DNA from: Leucobacter komagatae
GTDB lineage: Bacteria; Actinomycetota; Actinomycetes; Actinomycetales; Microbacteriaceae
Length of the DNA: 64,000 nt
Reading direction: 5' to 3'
NCBI RefSeq assembly: GCF_006716085.1
Contig: NZ_VFON01000001.1
Location: 868,001-932,000, forward strand
Below, one piece after another: positions 39,005 through 47,991 of this stretch. A model generated the notes under the pieces. It did not search any database. It was not told where the DNA came from and saw only the letters and a list, made by a program, of their open reading frames with translations. The translations under genes were made by a program, and so were the position numbers. Position 1 is the stretch's first letter. Each line of letters begins with the position of its first letter.

Positions 39005-40297
39005 CTACTGGGCACGCATCGAGCCCGCGGGCCCGGCAGGGAAGAATGCTCGAAGCTGCCACCCCGGGCCGCTCGGCGCGGGGCCCGAATCGATGGAGCC
39101 GCCGAACACGCGAACGCGCTCCGCGAGCCCGGCGAGCCCGCGCCCCGACCCGAGGCCCGTCGTCGGGCCGACCGTGTTCGCTGGGCGGCCGTGATCGCGG
39201 ACGATAATCTCGATCCCGGCAGGGGTGCCGCTGAGCGTCACCTCCGCGCGTGCGCCAACGCCCGCGTATCGCAGCACGTTCGTGAGCCCCTCCTGCACGA
39301 CGCGGAAGATCGCCAGGCCCTGCAGCCGATCCTGCAGGCTGCCGAGGCTGTCTTCGAACTCGACGTACAGGCCCGCGTCTTCGAACCCGCGCACAAGCCC
39401 CGGGATGTCGTCGACGCTCGGCTGCGGCGCCATGTCGGCGGCCTCGCTCATCTGCAGCGCACCGAGCAGGCGGCGCATTTCGGTGAGCGCGGTGCGCCCG
39501 GTCTCGGCGCTGCGCTGCATCGCGTTCGCGGCCTCTTTCGGGGCGGTCTCGACGGCGCGAGCGCCGCCCTCCGACAGCGCAATCATCACCGAGACGGAAT
39601 GAGCGACGATGTCGTGGATCTCGCGCGCGATGCGCGAGCGCTCCTCCGCGACGGCGAGCTGCGCGAGCTGGTCGCGCTCGCGGGCGAGCTGGTGCGCGCG
39701 GTCGATGATCGCTTCGAGGTAGCGGCGCCGGTTTCCGAGGTTGATGCCGATGAGCAGCACAGCGAGCGCCCAGATCGCGTCGAGCACGATGATGCCGATG
39801 AGTCCCCGCCCCTGCGGGTCCTCTCCGAACACCGTCGAGGCCGACGGGATTGACGCCCCGAGAATACTTCCGCCCACCGCGACGGCATAGGCGATCCAGC
39901 CCGTGCGAACGTCGCGGTAGACCGGCACGGCGTACAGCAGAAACCAGCTCGCGACCGCGTTCGCGACGATGAGCGGCCCGCCGTCACCGAGCAGGGCGAC
40001 CGTGACGATGATGAGGCCGAGCAGAGGCGCCCGGCGTCGGAAGATGAGGGCCACGGTGCCGGCGGCGAGGCGCAGCGACACGAGAAGCGTGTAGGCGGCC
40101 GCCACCACGACGTTCCCGTCAGAGCGGTCGTAGAGGACGCTGAAGATGTCGAACAGCGCGAGCGGGATCGCGCCAATGAGATAGCAGACGAGGATCCCGA
40201 GGTCGATTGCGCGCGGATGCGCGGCAACCCAGCGCCGGATCGCACCCGGAGGGTTCGGAAGGAACGCCTCGGAGGTGGCGCGTGCGGCCTCACTCAT
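39005..40297 (-). CDS. Sensor histidine kinase, HisKA_3 type
   Basis: 430 residues from ATG 40297, which has GGGGGAG upstream; an ATG six codons earlier lacks one. The N-terminal half has five to six membrane helices. ERSRIAREIHDIVAHSVSVM (about 205-224) holds the autophosphorylated His; the ATPase domain ends with GLGSGRGLAGLAERVRVFGG. Such NarX/DesK-like kinases usually sense envelope stress or membrane-active compounds. The last codons duplicate a 13-bp block CTACTGGGCACGC located just past the stop. Confidence 0.93.
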   Translation of the reverse strand: MSEAARATSEAFLPNPPGAIRRWVAAHPRAIDLGILVCYLIGAIPLALFDIFSVLYDRSDGNVVVAAAYTLLVSLRLAAGTVALIFRRRAPLLGLIIVTVALLGDGGPLIVANAVASWFLLYAVPVYRDVRTGWIAYAVAVGGSILGASIPSASTVFGEDPQGRGLIGIIVLDAIWALAVLLIGINLGNRRRYLEAIIDRAHQLARERDQLAQLAVAEERSRIAREIHDIVAHSVSVMIALSEGGARAVETAPKEAANAMQRSAETGRTALTEMRRLLGALQMSEAADMAPQPSVDDIPGLVRGFEDAGLYVEFEDSLGSLQDRLQGLAIFRVVQEGLTNVLRYAGVGARAEVTLSGTPAGIEIIVRDHGRPANTVGPTTGLGSGRGLAGLAERVRVFGGSIDSGPAPSGPGWQLRAFFPAGPAGSMRAQ

Positions 40298-40405
40298 TGG
40301 TCTCTCCCCCATCACACTCTTACCCTACTGGCGCGGGCGGGAAACTCCCTCGGTCCGGCCACGCATGGACCGAACCGAGGGAGACCGAACCGAGCCTGGC
40401 CGAAC

Positions 40406-41275
40406 CTACTTCGCGTCGCGAGACTTGAGCACGGCGAGCCCGAGCGCCGCCGGCACCGCGGCCCACAGCACGATCGCAAGCATCGCGCCCCAGTAGCCCG
40501 GGTCCGTGCCCGCCGCGACATCGCCCATGCTCAGCGTGCTGCCGAGGGCCAGCGGAAGATAGTTCGAGACGGTGGGAACCCACTCCCAGCCGGTCATCGA
40601 CAGGAACTGGAACCCGATTGGCAGGACAAAGATGAGGCCAGCGACGACCGAGATACCTCCGGCCGTCGAGCGGAGGATCGCAGCGAAGCCGAAGCCGAGC
40701 AGCGCGACGCACACGAGGTACACGATCGCGCCGAGCGCGCCCGTGAGCACTGGTACCGAGAACATCTCGGAGGCCGCGTCGGGGAGGAACAGCACACCAA
40801 TGGCGAGGCCAAGGACGACGAGGACGAGCGCAGTGATCGCCGCGATCGCGGCGAGGACGAGCGCCTTGCCGAAGTACATGGGCGAGCGCTTCGGCACCGC
40901 CGCGAGGCTCGACAGGATCATCCCGCTCGAGTACTCGCTCGACATCACGAAGACCCCGAGCACACCGAAGATCAGCGCGAGGAAGGGCGAAGCGAAGGTC
41001 GAGACCGTGAGGAGATAGCTCTGCAGCGCCTCCCCGGACAGCGCGAAAACCTCAACGCCCTCGTAAGAGAAGGAGCTCTTCATCGCCCAGGCGCTGAGGA
41101 GGCTGAGGCCCGCGCTCGCGAGCAGGGTAATGAGCAGGGTGATGCGGATCGATCGCAGCGAGCTCAGCTTGATGCGCTCAGACTTGAGCACTCCGCCGAA
41201 GCTGAGCCGCGGCGCCCGGCCCGAGCCTGCGAACGTCTGACGCGTTGCGGGGGGCGTGTACGTGGGAGAAGTCAT
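40406..41275 (-). CDS. ABC-2 type exporter permease
   Basis: 289 residues with six predicted membrane helices. The first, after an N-terminal Pro/Thr-rich tail, is preceded by LKSERIKLSSLRSIRITLLITLLA, the usual entry of ABC-2 permeases (Ser-Glu-x-x-K). SEYSSGMILSSLAAVPKRSPMYFGKAL (about 112-138) is the conserved cytoplasmic coupling loop. It forms a complete exporter with the ATPase encoded 52 bp upstream. Confidence 0.9.
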   Translation of the reverse strand: MTSPTYTPPATRQTFAGSGRAPRLSFGGVLKSERIKLSSLRSIRITLLITLLASAGLSLLSAWAMKSSFSYEGVEVFALSGEALQSYLLTVSTFASPFLALIFGVLGVFVMSSEYSSGMILSSLAAVPKRSPMYFGKALVLAAIAAITALVLVVLGLAIGVLFLPDAASEMFSVPVLTGALGAIVYLVCVALLGFGFAAILRSTAGGISVVAGLIFVLPIGFQFLSMTGWEWVPTVSNYLPLALGSTLSMGDVAAGTDPGYWGAMLAIVLWAAVPAALGLAVLKSRDAK

Positions 41276-41327
41276 GGTGAGAGTTTCCAGTTCGTCGAAA
41301 AGTCAGTGGGGTCGAGCGGCGCGGTGG

Positions 41328-42242
41328 CTAGCCAGCCGCGTACTCGAGTTCGTCGCGGGTGAGCTGGAGGTAGGCGTCCTCGAGGCTGCCCGTCACGGGC
41401 GTGAGCTCGTGGAGCACGATGCCGTTCACGGCCGCGACCTCGCCGATCTCGGCCGCCGTGAGGCCCGCAGCGGAGAAGCCCTGGCCGTCGCCACGGTCAA
41501 GGGGCTGCAGGTCGATGTCTGGGCGGCCGGTCATCACGAGCGAGGCGAGTTCTGCCGCCTGCGGGCTGCGCACGGTCACTCGCGCCGTGCCGTTGCCGAC
41601 GAAGTCCGAAATGGGCGCGTCCGCAACGACGCGGCCACGACCGAGCACGATCACGTGGTCGGCGGTCTGAGCCATCTCGCTCATAAGGTGGCTCGACAGC
41701 AGCACGGTGCGGCCTTCGCTCGCAAGGTGGCGCAGGAGGTTGCGCACCCAGAGCACGCCGTCGGGGTCGAGGCCGTTGACGGGCTCGTCAAGGATGAGCA
41801 CCTTCGGGTCGCCAAGCAGCGCGGCGGCAATACCGAGGCGCTGACCCATGCCGAGCGAGAACCCGCCGACGCGCTTGTTCGCGACCGATTCGAGGCCGGT
41901 GAGCTCGATGACCTCGTTGACCCTGGCGTCCGAGATGCCGTGGGTCGCCGCGAGCGCGCGGAGGTGACTGCGCGCGCTCCGGCCGGGGTGCACGCCCTTG
42001 GCGTCGAGCAGCACGCCGATCTCAGCGAGCGGGGCGCGCAGCCCCGAGTAGCGTTCTCCGTTCACGGTGACCGTTCCGGCGCTCGGCTTGTCGAGGCCGA
42101 CCATGAGCCGCATGCTCGTCGACTTTCCGGCGCCGTTCGGTCCGAGGAAGCCGGTGACCTGCCCCGGCTTGATCGTGAAGCTGACGTTGTCGACAGCCTT
42201 CTTCGCACCGTAGTGCTTGGTGAGTCCGCGAGCCTCGATCAT
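41328..42242 (-). CDS. ABC exporter ATP-binding protein
   Basis: 304 residues. Walker A FLGPNGAGKST (about 33-43), signature FSLGMGQRLGIAAALLG (about 127-143), Walker B VLILDEPVNGLDPDG (about 146) and the His switch LLSSHLMSEM are all present. The C-terminal domain (about 205-304) is that of DrrA/BcrA-like drug or peptide exporters. First gene of an ATPase-permease-kinase-regulator set, the arrangement of peptide-antibiotic resistance modules. Confidence 0.95.
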   Translation of the reverse strand: MIEARGLTKHYGAKKAVDNVSFTIKPGQVTGFLGPNGAGKSTSMRLMVGLDKPSAGTVTVNGERYSGLRAPLAEIGVLLDAKGVHPGRSARSHLRALAATHGISDARVNEVIELTGLESVANKRVGGFSLGMGQRLGIAAALLGDPKVLILDEPVNGLDPDGVLWVRNLLRHLASEGRTVLLSSHLMSEMAQTADHVIVLGRGRVVADAPISDFVGNGTARVTVRSPQAAELASLVMTGRPDIDLQPLDRGDGQGFSAAGLTAAEIGEVAAVNGIVLHELTPVTGSLEDAYLQLTRDELEYAAG

Positions 42243-42413
42243 GGTGTCTCCTTTTGGTAGGGAGGTTGAGCGTATGGCTTCAGCCTAGAAAACGCAGCGC
42301 TCCCACGTATCCCACTTGAGTATCGCGCCAGTAGTACCTGGGTACCGTTTGCGCGTGCGGCCACCACTACTCAGGGATGCGGCTGGGAAAGCTTCCGCAG
42401 CGGGGTACTGACC
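42243..42413. promoter_or_regulatory. Intergenic region upstream of the ABC exporter
   Basis: 171 bp between recG and the ABC ATPase. The two-component-controlled promoter should lie here. No clear -10/-35 pair or dyad was recognised by eye. The ATPase gene has AAAGGAGAC before its start. Confidence 0.3.
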
Positions 42414-44669
42414 CTACGACTTCGCGAGATTCTCGAGGTGCTCCTCTTCGCGCGAGATCATCGCGGCGAGGCCGGGGTGGGTGATGAGCTCAGGATCCAC
42501 ATCGAGGAGCGACCCGGCGAGCTCCCTCGCGTGGGCGATGAGCTCGCCGTCGTGGGTGACCCTGAGGAGCTTGAGCGTCGAACGCCCGCCGGACTGGGCC
42601 GTGCCAAGGATGTCCCCCTCGCGCCGCAGTTCAAGGTCGATCTCGGCGAGCGCGAAGCCGTCGATCGTGGCGGCGACGGCCTCGATGCGCTCGCGTGCGG
42701 TCGTGCCCTGCTCTGCGGTGCTCATCAGCAGGCACAGCCCGGCGTGGGCGCCGCGCCCAACGCGCCCTCGCAGCTGGTGCAGCTGCGAGACACCGAAACG
42801 GTCGGCGTCCCGCACGATCATGATCGAGGCGTTCGGCACGTTCACGCCGACCTCAATCACGGTCGTCGCGACGAGCACGTGGATGTCGCCTGCGGCGAAC
42901 TCGCTCATCACCTGATCTTTCTCGGGGCCGGGCATGTCGCCGCTCAGCGCCTCGACCCGCATCCCGGCGAATCGCGCCATCGCGCGGATCTCAGCCACGG
43001 TGTCGCTCACGTTCGCGAGCGGCCGCTTGGCCTGCGCAGCGGGTCCACCAGCGGCGGACGCACCAGCGGCGGATGTACCAGCAGCGGCTCTACCAGCCAA
43101 AGGCGCCGTCGTCGCCTCCGCCTCGTCAGCGGCCAGCTCTCCCTCCTCAAGGCTCGGGCTCTTCCCTCCCGAGATCGCTGGGCAGACAACGTAGATTTGC
43201 CGCCCGGACTCGATGTCCTCGGCGGCGCGCTCCCACACCCGCGCTGCGCGGCGCGGCATCTCGATCTCGGGCACGACGAACGTTTCGATCCCTTGCCGAC
43301 CGGGGGGAAGCTCGCGAATCGTCAGCGTCTCCAAGTCGCCAAACGCGGTCAGCGCGACGGTCCGCGGGATGGGGGTCGCGGTCATCGCGAGCACGTGCGG
43401 CTGAGCACCCTTCTGCCTGAGCGCCTCGCGCTGTTCGACGCCGAACCTGTGCTGCTCATCAATGACCGTCAGTCCGAGGTCATAGAACGTCACGCCCTCG
43501 CTCATGAGGGCGTGAGTGCCGACGGCGATGCGCGCGGTGCCCGAGGCGAGCGACAGCAGCGCCCTGCGGCGTTCGGCGGCCGGCATGCGGCCCGTCACGA
43601 GCACGGGGTTGAGCCGCGCCGCGAGATCGGGGCCGAGCGCCTCCACGACCGACCGGAAGTGCTGCGACGCGAGTACCTCGGTCGGGGCGAGCAACGCGCT
43701 CTGGCCGCCCGACTCGGCGACCTGCAGCATCGCGCGCAGCGCGACGAGCGTCTTACCTGAGCCGACCTCGCCCTGGAGCAGCCTGTGCATTGGGTGCGGA
43801 AGCGCGAGTTCCTGCGCGATGACGCGGCCGACCTCGGTCTGGTCACCCGTGAGGGTGAACGGGAGTGCGGCGTCGAAGCTTTCGAGGAGGGCGCCCGGCT
43901 CCCGGGGAGTGCTGGGCTCTGCGGCGTGCTGCCGCCGCCGGTAGAGCAGGGCGAGCTGCAGGTCGAACGCCTCCCGGAACTTCAGGCTGCGCTGCGCCGA
44001 GCGCCAGTCTGAGTCGTTGCGGGGGCGGTGGGCGGCCTCAAACGCAGCGCCGAGCGCGAGCAGCCCCTCGGAGCGGAGCAGCTGGGTGGGAAGCGGGTCG
44101 GGCACATCGGTGAGCGCGTCGAGCACCATCGCTACCGAGCGCGCCACTGTCCAGCTCGGCATCTGGGTCGTCGCCGGGTAGATCGGCACGGGGGTCTCAG
44201 CCCAGGCCTTCGCAGCCGCCTCCTCGAGCTGCGCACCGCCCGGCACCTCGGCGTCGGCGTCGAAGAACTCGTAGTCGGGGTGCTGCAGCTGGTAGGCACC
44301 ACGGTACTCCGAGACCTTGCCTGCGAAGATGCCCTGGCGCCCGGCCCTGAGCTCGTTCGCGCGGAAGGCCTGGTTGAAGAAGGTGAGCGTCAACGTGCCG
44401 ACGCCATCGGTGATGCGGGCCTCGACGATTTGGCCCGGGCGCCGCTGCATGCGCCGCACCTGCACGTCAAGCACCTGCGCGACCACCGTGACCTGCTCGC
44501 CGACGGGGAGGCCAACGAGCGGGGTCAGCTCGCCCCGGCGGGAGTACCGGCGCGGCAGGTGCTCAAGCAGGTCTTGCGCGGTCACGACGCCGAACGCCTT
44601 CTCAAGGGCCTTCGCGCTCCGCCCACCGATGATCCCGCTGAGCGGTGATTCGAGAGTCACGGTCGCCAT
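42414..44669 (-). CDS. recG: ATP-dependent DNA helicase RecG
   Basis: 751 residues. It remodels stalled replication forks and Holliday junctions. The N-terminal wedge/OB domain is at about 50-150; Walker A is LLQGEVGSGKTLVALRA (about 292); the helicase box is VIDEQHRFGVEQR (about 400); motif III is AMTATPIPRT; and DADRFGVSQLHQLRGRVGR (about 630) is the conserved C-terminal motif. After VCPAI (about 490) an insertion of some 55 residues contains AGTSAAGASAAGG, encoded by a 15-bp tandem repeat, at a surface loop of the second RecA domain. It is oriented opposite to rsmD, its usual co-directional neighbour. Confidence 0.97.
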   Translation of the reverse strand: MATVTLESPLSGIIGGRSAKALEKAFGVVTAQDLLEHLPRRYSRRGELTPLVGLPVGEQVTVVAQVLDVQVRRMQRRPGQIVEARITDGVGTLTLTFFNQAFRANELRAGRQGIFAGKVSEYRGAYQLQHPDYEFFDADAEVPGGAQLEEAAAKAWAETPVPIYPATTQMPSWTVARSVAMVLDALTDVPDPLPTQLLRSEGLLALGAAFEAAHRPRNDSDWRSAQRSLKFREAFDLQLALLYRRRQHAAEPSTPREPGALLESFDAALPFTLTGDQTEVGRVIAQELALPHPMHRLLQGEVGSGKTLVALRAMLQVAESGGQSALLAPTEVLASQHFRSVVEALGPDLAARLNPVLVTGRMPAAERRRALLSLASGTARIAVGTHALMSEGVTFYDLGLTVIDEQHRFGVEQREALRQKGAQPHVLAMTATPIPRTVALTAFGDLETLTIRELPPGRQGIETFVVPEIEMPRRAARVWERAAEDIESGRQIYVVCPAISGGKSPSLEEGELAADEAEATTAPLAGRAAAGTSAAGASAAGGPAAQAKRPLANVSDTVAEIRAMARFAGMRVEALSGDMPGPEKDQVMSEFAAGDIHVLVATTVIEVGVNVPNASIMIVRDADRFGVSQLHQLRGRVGRGAHAGLCLLMSTAEQGTTARERIEAVAATIDGFALAEIDLELRREGDILGTAQSGGRSTLKLLRVTHDGELIAHARELAGSLLDVDPELITHPGLAAMISREEEHLENLAKS
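43044..43088. repeat. 15-bp tandem repeat, three copies, inside recG
   Basis: Three consecutive 15-mers close to CGCACCAGCGGCGGA encode the Ala/Gly/Ser-rich loop in RecG and preserve the frame. Confidence 0.9.
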
Positions 44670-44712
44670 GCATCAAGGCTAGCGGCAGCGACCGACAATG
44701 CGCGCGATTTTC

Positions 44713-44757
44713 CACAGGGGTAGTCTGCACATGGGTAACCAGCACAGGGGTAGTCTG
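44713..44757. repeat. Three 15-bp tandem units overlapping a promoter
   Basis: CACAGGGGTAGTCTG occurs at 44713-44727 and 44743-44757, with a diverged copy CACATGGGTAACCAG between them. The last copy contains TAGTCT (44751-44756), a -10-like hexamer six bases before the GTG start of the phosphatase. The array could therefore contain duplicated promoters. Confidence 0.85.
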
Positions 44758-44762
44758 GGCGT

Positions 44763-45614
44763 GTGACAGAAACACTCGATCGCCGCATCCCGCTCGTAAC
44801 CGTGCCGAACCTGCGCACCCTCGGTGGGCTTCCCGTCGCAGGAGGCACCGTAGCTCAGGGTCTCCTGTTCCGGTCGGCAACGCTCGGCGCTGTCTCCCCG
44901 GTAGACGGCGAGGCGCTCGTGGGGCTCGGGATCCGGCGCGTCGTCGATTTCCGCACCGCGGGCGAGCGGCGTTCCGCCCCCGACAGGCTCCCCGCGGGCG
45001 TCGAAGGCGTCGACCTCGACGTGCTCGGCGACCACGCGCGCGACCTCTCCGCGAGCCTCGCCCACCTCGGCATGCCGGGTGACGAGGGGCGCGGCGAGGT
45101 CACGGAGGAGCAGCTCGTCGCCATTCGCGCGAAGATGAGCGAGAGGCTCGGCGATGGGCGCGGCGTGAAAATCCTGCAGGATTCGAACCGGCTCATCGTC
45201 TCAAGCGACTCCGCGATCACGGCGTTCCGCGGGTTCTACGAGGCACTCACGGAGCCGGGCGACTACGCCCCCACGCTCTTCCACTGCACGACGGGGAAGG
45301 ATCGCACAGGCTGGGCCGCTGCGTCCTTCCTGCTGCTGCTCGGCGCCGACGAGGAGACGGCCATGGCCGACTACCTGCAGACCAACGTCGACATTCTTCC
45401 GATGATCGAGCCGATGCTCGAGCGCGCGGAGCGCAACGGCGTTGATTCCTCGCTCATCAAGCCCGTCCTCACGGTGCACGAGAGCATGCTTCAGGCCGCG
45501 TTCGACGAGATGCGCGAGCGCTTCGGGTCGATCGAGGGCTACTTCGTCCGCGGTCTCGGACTCACCGAGGGGCGGCTCGCCGCGCTCGCCGACCGCTTCG
45601 TCGCGAAGGCCTGA
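44763..45614 (+). CDS. Tyrosine/dual-specificity protein phosphatase (IphP/Y_phosphatase3 type)
   Basis: 283 residues from GTG 44763, apparently leaderless. The signature loop is HCTTGKDRTGWAAASFLLLLG (about 177), C-x5-R with the nucleophilic Cys, and N-terminal VPNLRTLGGLPVAGGTVAQGLLFRSATLG is typical of the IphP/MptpB-like group. Those enzymes dephosphorylate phosphotyrosine or phosphoinositides and some are secreted; no signal peptide is seen here. Followed two bases later by rsmD. Confidence 0.88.
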   Translation: MTETLDRRIPLVTVPNLRTLGGLPVAGGTVAQGLLFRSATLGAVSPVDGEALVGLGIRRVVDFRTAGERRSAPDRLPAGVEGVDLDVLGDHARDLSASLAHLGMPGDEGRGEVTEEQLVAIRAKMSERLGDGRGVKILQDSNRLIVSSDSAITAFRGFYEALTEPGDYAPTLFHCTTGKDRTGWAAASFLLLLGADEETAMADYLQTNVDILPMIEPMLERAERNGVDSSLIKPVLTVHESMLQAAFDEMRERFGSIEGYFVRGLGLTEGRLAALADRFVAKA

Positions 45615-45616
45615 CC

Positions 45617-46207
45617 GTGACACGCATCATCGCGGGCCGAGCCGGCTCGCTGCGCTTGGAGGTGCCAAAAGCTGGCACCCGCCCAACGAGCGACAGGGTA
45701 CGCGAGGCGATCTTCTCAGCACTCGAGTCGTGGGGCGTCGTCGCGTCCGCGCGAGTCGTCGACCTCTACGCTGGCTCAGGGGCGCTCGGACTTGAGGCCG
45801 CGAGCAGAGGGGCCTCGTCGGTGACGCTCGTCGAGAAGCACCCGCAGGCAGCGCAGGTCGCCGGGCGCAACGCGAAGACGGTGCTGCAGGCGTGGCGCGG
45901 TCAAGGGCCTGATATCGCCCCGTCCGTCAAGGTCGAGCGCCAGTCCGTGCAGGCTTTCCTGGACCGAGAGCTCGCGCGCGGTTCGGGGGCGCACTGGGAC
46001 GTGGCGCTCATCGACCCGCCGTACGATCTCGACGAGGAGTCACTCACGGCAAACCTCACGGCTCTCGTGCCGCTCCTCGCGCCCGAGGCCGTCGTGCTCG
46101 TTGAGCGGAGCAGCCGCTCCCCCGAGCCGACGCTGCCAGCTGGGCTCGCGCCGATCCGAAACCGCGCGTACGGCGAGACCGTGTTGTGGTGGTCTGAGCC
46201 GGTCTAG
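45617..46207 (+). CDS. rsmD: 16S rRNA (guanine966-N2)-methyltransferase
   Basis: 196 residues, GTG start two bases after the phosphatase stop. MTRIIAGRAGSLRLEVPKAGTRPTSDRVREAIFS is the RsmD N terminus; VVDLYAGSGALGLEAASRG (about 46-64) is the SAM site and ALIDPPYDL (about 132) holds the D-P-P-Y catalytic motif. It is on the strand opposite to recG and coaD, its usual companions. Confidence 0.94.
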   Translation: MTRIIAGRAGSLRLEVPKAGTRPTSDRVREAIFSALESWGVVASARVVDLYAGSGALGLEAASRGASSVTLVEKHPQAAQVAGRNAKTVLQAWRGQGPDIAPSVKVERQSVQAFLDRELARGSGAHWDVALIDPPYDLDEESLTANLTALVPLLAPEAVVLVERSSRSPEPTLPAGLAPIRNRAYGETVLWWSEPV

Positions 46208-46313
46208 CTCCGACACCCAAACCATTGGCCTTCGGCCCGTCGGTATCGGATATGCACTGGGTATGCCCGCCACGCAAGCACTGGCCGATTCCCTGTGCCG
46301 ATCCCATACGGAA

Positions 46314-46385
46314 GGCGCGACCAACCCAAATAACAGGGGCGCGACCAAACCGCACAGCACCGGCGCGACCAAACCCCAAAACGCC
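46314..46385. repeat. 24-bp tandem repeat, three copies
   Basis: GGCGCGACCAA begins at 46314, 46338 and 46362, exactly 24 bp apart, with diverging spacer halves. It lies in the gap between the convergent rsmD and gabD genes. There are no unique spacers of CRISPR length. Confidence 0.85.
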
Positions 46386-46395
46386 TCAACGCAAA

Positions 46396-46424
46396 CGGGG
46401 CCCGGGTCAACGACCCGGGCCCCG
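46396..46424. terminator. Strong terminator between rsmD and gabD
   Basis: A 13-bp perfect GC stem (46396-46408 with 46412-46424, arm CGGGGCCCGGGTC) and AAC loop lie 16 bp past the gabD stop, placed to stop both convergent transcripts. Confidence 0.9.
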
Positions 46425-46440
46425 CAGCATCTACCGCGTG

Positions 46441-47907
46441 TTAGCGCGGGATGAGAGTGTACTTCGTCGAGAGGAACTCGTGGATCCCCTCGAAGCCGCC
46501 CTCGCGGCCGATGCCCGACTGCTTGAGCCCACCGAAGGGAGCCGCGGCGTTCGACACGAGGCCGGTGTTCAGGCCCATCATGCCGGTCTCGAGCTTCTCG
46601 ATCATGCGGTGTCCGCGAGCGACGTTCTCGGTGAAGACGTAGCTCACGAGGCCGTACTCGGTGTTGTTCGCGAGCTCGACAGCCTCGTCCTCAGTCGAGA
46701 AGCGGATGATGCCGAGGACGGGTCCGAAGATCTCCTCGCGCATGATCGCCGACTGCGGGCTGAGCTTGTCGATGACGGTCGGCTGGAAGAAGTTGCCGGG
46801 TCCGTCGATCGCCTCGCCACCAGTGACGATGGTCGCGCCGGTCTCGACAGCGTCTGCGACGAGGCGGGCGGTGTTCGCCACTGCCTTCTCCTCGACAAGC
46901 GCGCCGATGTCGTTGCCCTCGTCAGCGCCGCGACCGATCGTCATCGCAGCAACCTTCTCGCCGACGCGACGAGCGAACTCGTCTGCGACCGACTCGTGCA
47001 CGATGATGCGGTTGGCAGCGGTGCACGCCTGGCCGATGTTGCGGAACTTCGCGAGCAGCACGCCCTCAACAGCCTTATCGAGGTCTGCGTCCTCGAAGAC
47101 GACGAACGGAGCGTTGCCGCCCAGCTCCATCGAGGTGCGGAGCACGTTCTGCGCAGCGGCCTGGAGCAGCGTCACGCCAACCGGCGTCGAGCCGGTGAAC
47201 GAGAGCTTGCGGAGGCGGGTGTCCGAGAGCAGGGCGCTCGACTGAGCGCTCGACTTCGACGTCTGCACGACGTTCACGACGCCTGCGGGCAGGCCAGCGT
47301 CTTCGAGCAGCTGCGCGAAGAACATCGTCGTGAGCGGGGTGAGCGCTGCGGGCTTGATGACCACGGTGCAACCAGCAGCGAGCGCCGGAGCGATTTTGCG
47401 GGTTGCCATCGCGAGCGGGAAGTTCCACGGCGTGATGAAGTAGCACGGCCCGACCGGGATGTGCGAGACGACCATGTTGCCGGTCCCCTCGGGGTTCGGG
47501 CGGTAGTCGCCGCGCACGCGCACGGCCTCTTCCGAGAACCAGCGGAGGAACTCGCCGCCGTAGTTCACCTCGCCACGAGCCTCGGCGATGGGCTTGCCCA
47601 TCTCCATCGACATGAGCAGCGCGAACTCTTCCTTGCGCTCCATGAGCAGGTCGAACGCGCGGCGCAGAATCTTCGAGCGCTCGCGCGTCGAGGTCGCTGC
47701 CCACTCGTCCTGCACTGCGACTGCCGAGTCGAGGGCGCGCACTGCGTCCTCAACCGTGGCGTCGGCGATCGTCTTGATGACGGCGCCGGTCGCGGGGTCT
47801 ACGACGTCGAACGTCGCACCGGAGGTCGAGTCCTCCCACTTTCCACCGATTGCGAGCCCGGAGGGTACGCGGTCGAGGAGTTCCTGTTCGTTGGGCTTCA
47901 AAGCCAT
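46441..47907 (-). CDS. gabD: Succinate-semialdehyde dehydrogenase (NAD(P)+)
   Basis: 488 residues from ATG 47907 with AAAGGAAA upstream. It oxidises succinate semialdehyde to succinate, the second step of the GABA shunt. [15 protein letters not shown] (about 148), SFTGSTPVG (about 221), MELGGNAP with the general-base Glu (about 250) and GQACTAANR with the nucleophilic Cys (about 287) are all in place. It lies 84 bp downstream of gabT on the same strand, and the pair ends at a strong hairpin. Confidence 0.95.
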   Translation of the reverse strand: MALKPNEQELLDRVPSGLAIGGKWEDSTSGATFDVVDPATGAVIKTIADATVEDAVRALDSAVAVQDEWAATSTRERSKILRRAFDLLMERKEEFALLMSMEMGKPIAEARGEVNYGGEFLRWFSEEAVRVRGDYRPNPEGTGNMVVSHIPVGPCYFITPWNFPLAMATRKIAPALAAGCTVVIKPAALTPLTTMFFAQLLEDAGLPAGVVNVVQTSKSSAQSSALLSDTRLRKLSFTGSTPVGVTLLQAAAQNVLRTSMELGGNAPFVVFEDADLDKAVEGVLLAKFRNIGQACTAANRIIVHESVADEFARRVGEKVAAMTIGRGADEGNDIGALVEEKAVANTARLVADAVETGATIVTGGEAIDGPGNFFQPTVIDKLSPQSAIMREEIFGPVLGIIRFSTEDEAVELANNTEYGLVSYVFTENVARGHRMIEKLETGMMGLNTGLVSNAAAPFGGLKQSGIGREGGFEGIHEFLSTKYTLIPR

Positions 47908-47941
47908 GAGCGGGTTTCCTTTCAGACTAAATGCGCTCACA

Positions 47942-47973
47942 GAGCGCGGTGCCCCGAGAGCGCGGTGCCTCGG
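47942..47973. repeat. 16-bp tandem duplication between gabT and gabD
   Basis: GAGCGCGGTGCCCCGA (47942-47957) is followed by GAGCGCGGTGCCTCGG (47958-47973), with one or two differences. It lies in the 84-bp gap of the operon. Confidence 0.8.
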
Positions 47974-47991
47974 GAGCGGGTGGGGTGGGTG

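Noticed and set aside
46314..46385. CRISPR array at the 24-bp repeats (also considered at 53721-53796)
   Set aside because: The units are directly adjacent with no unique spacers, and no cas genes are present.
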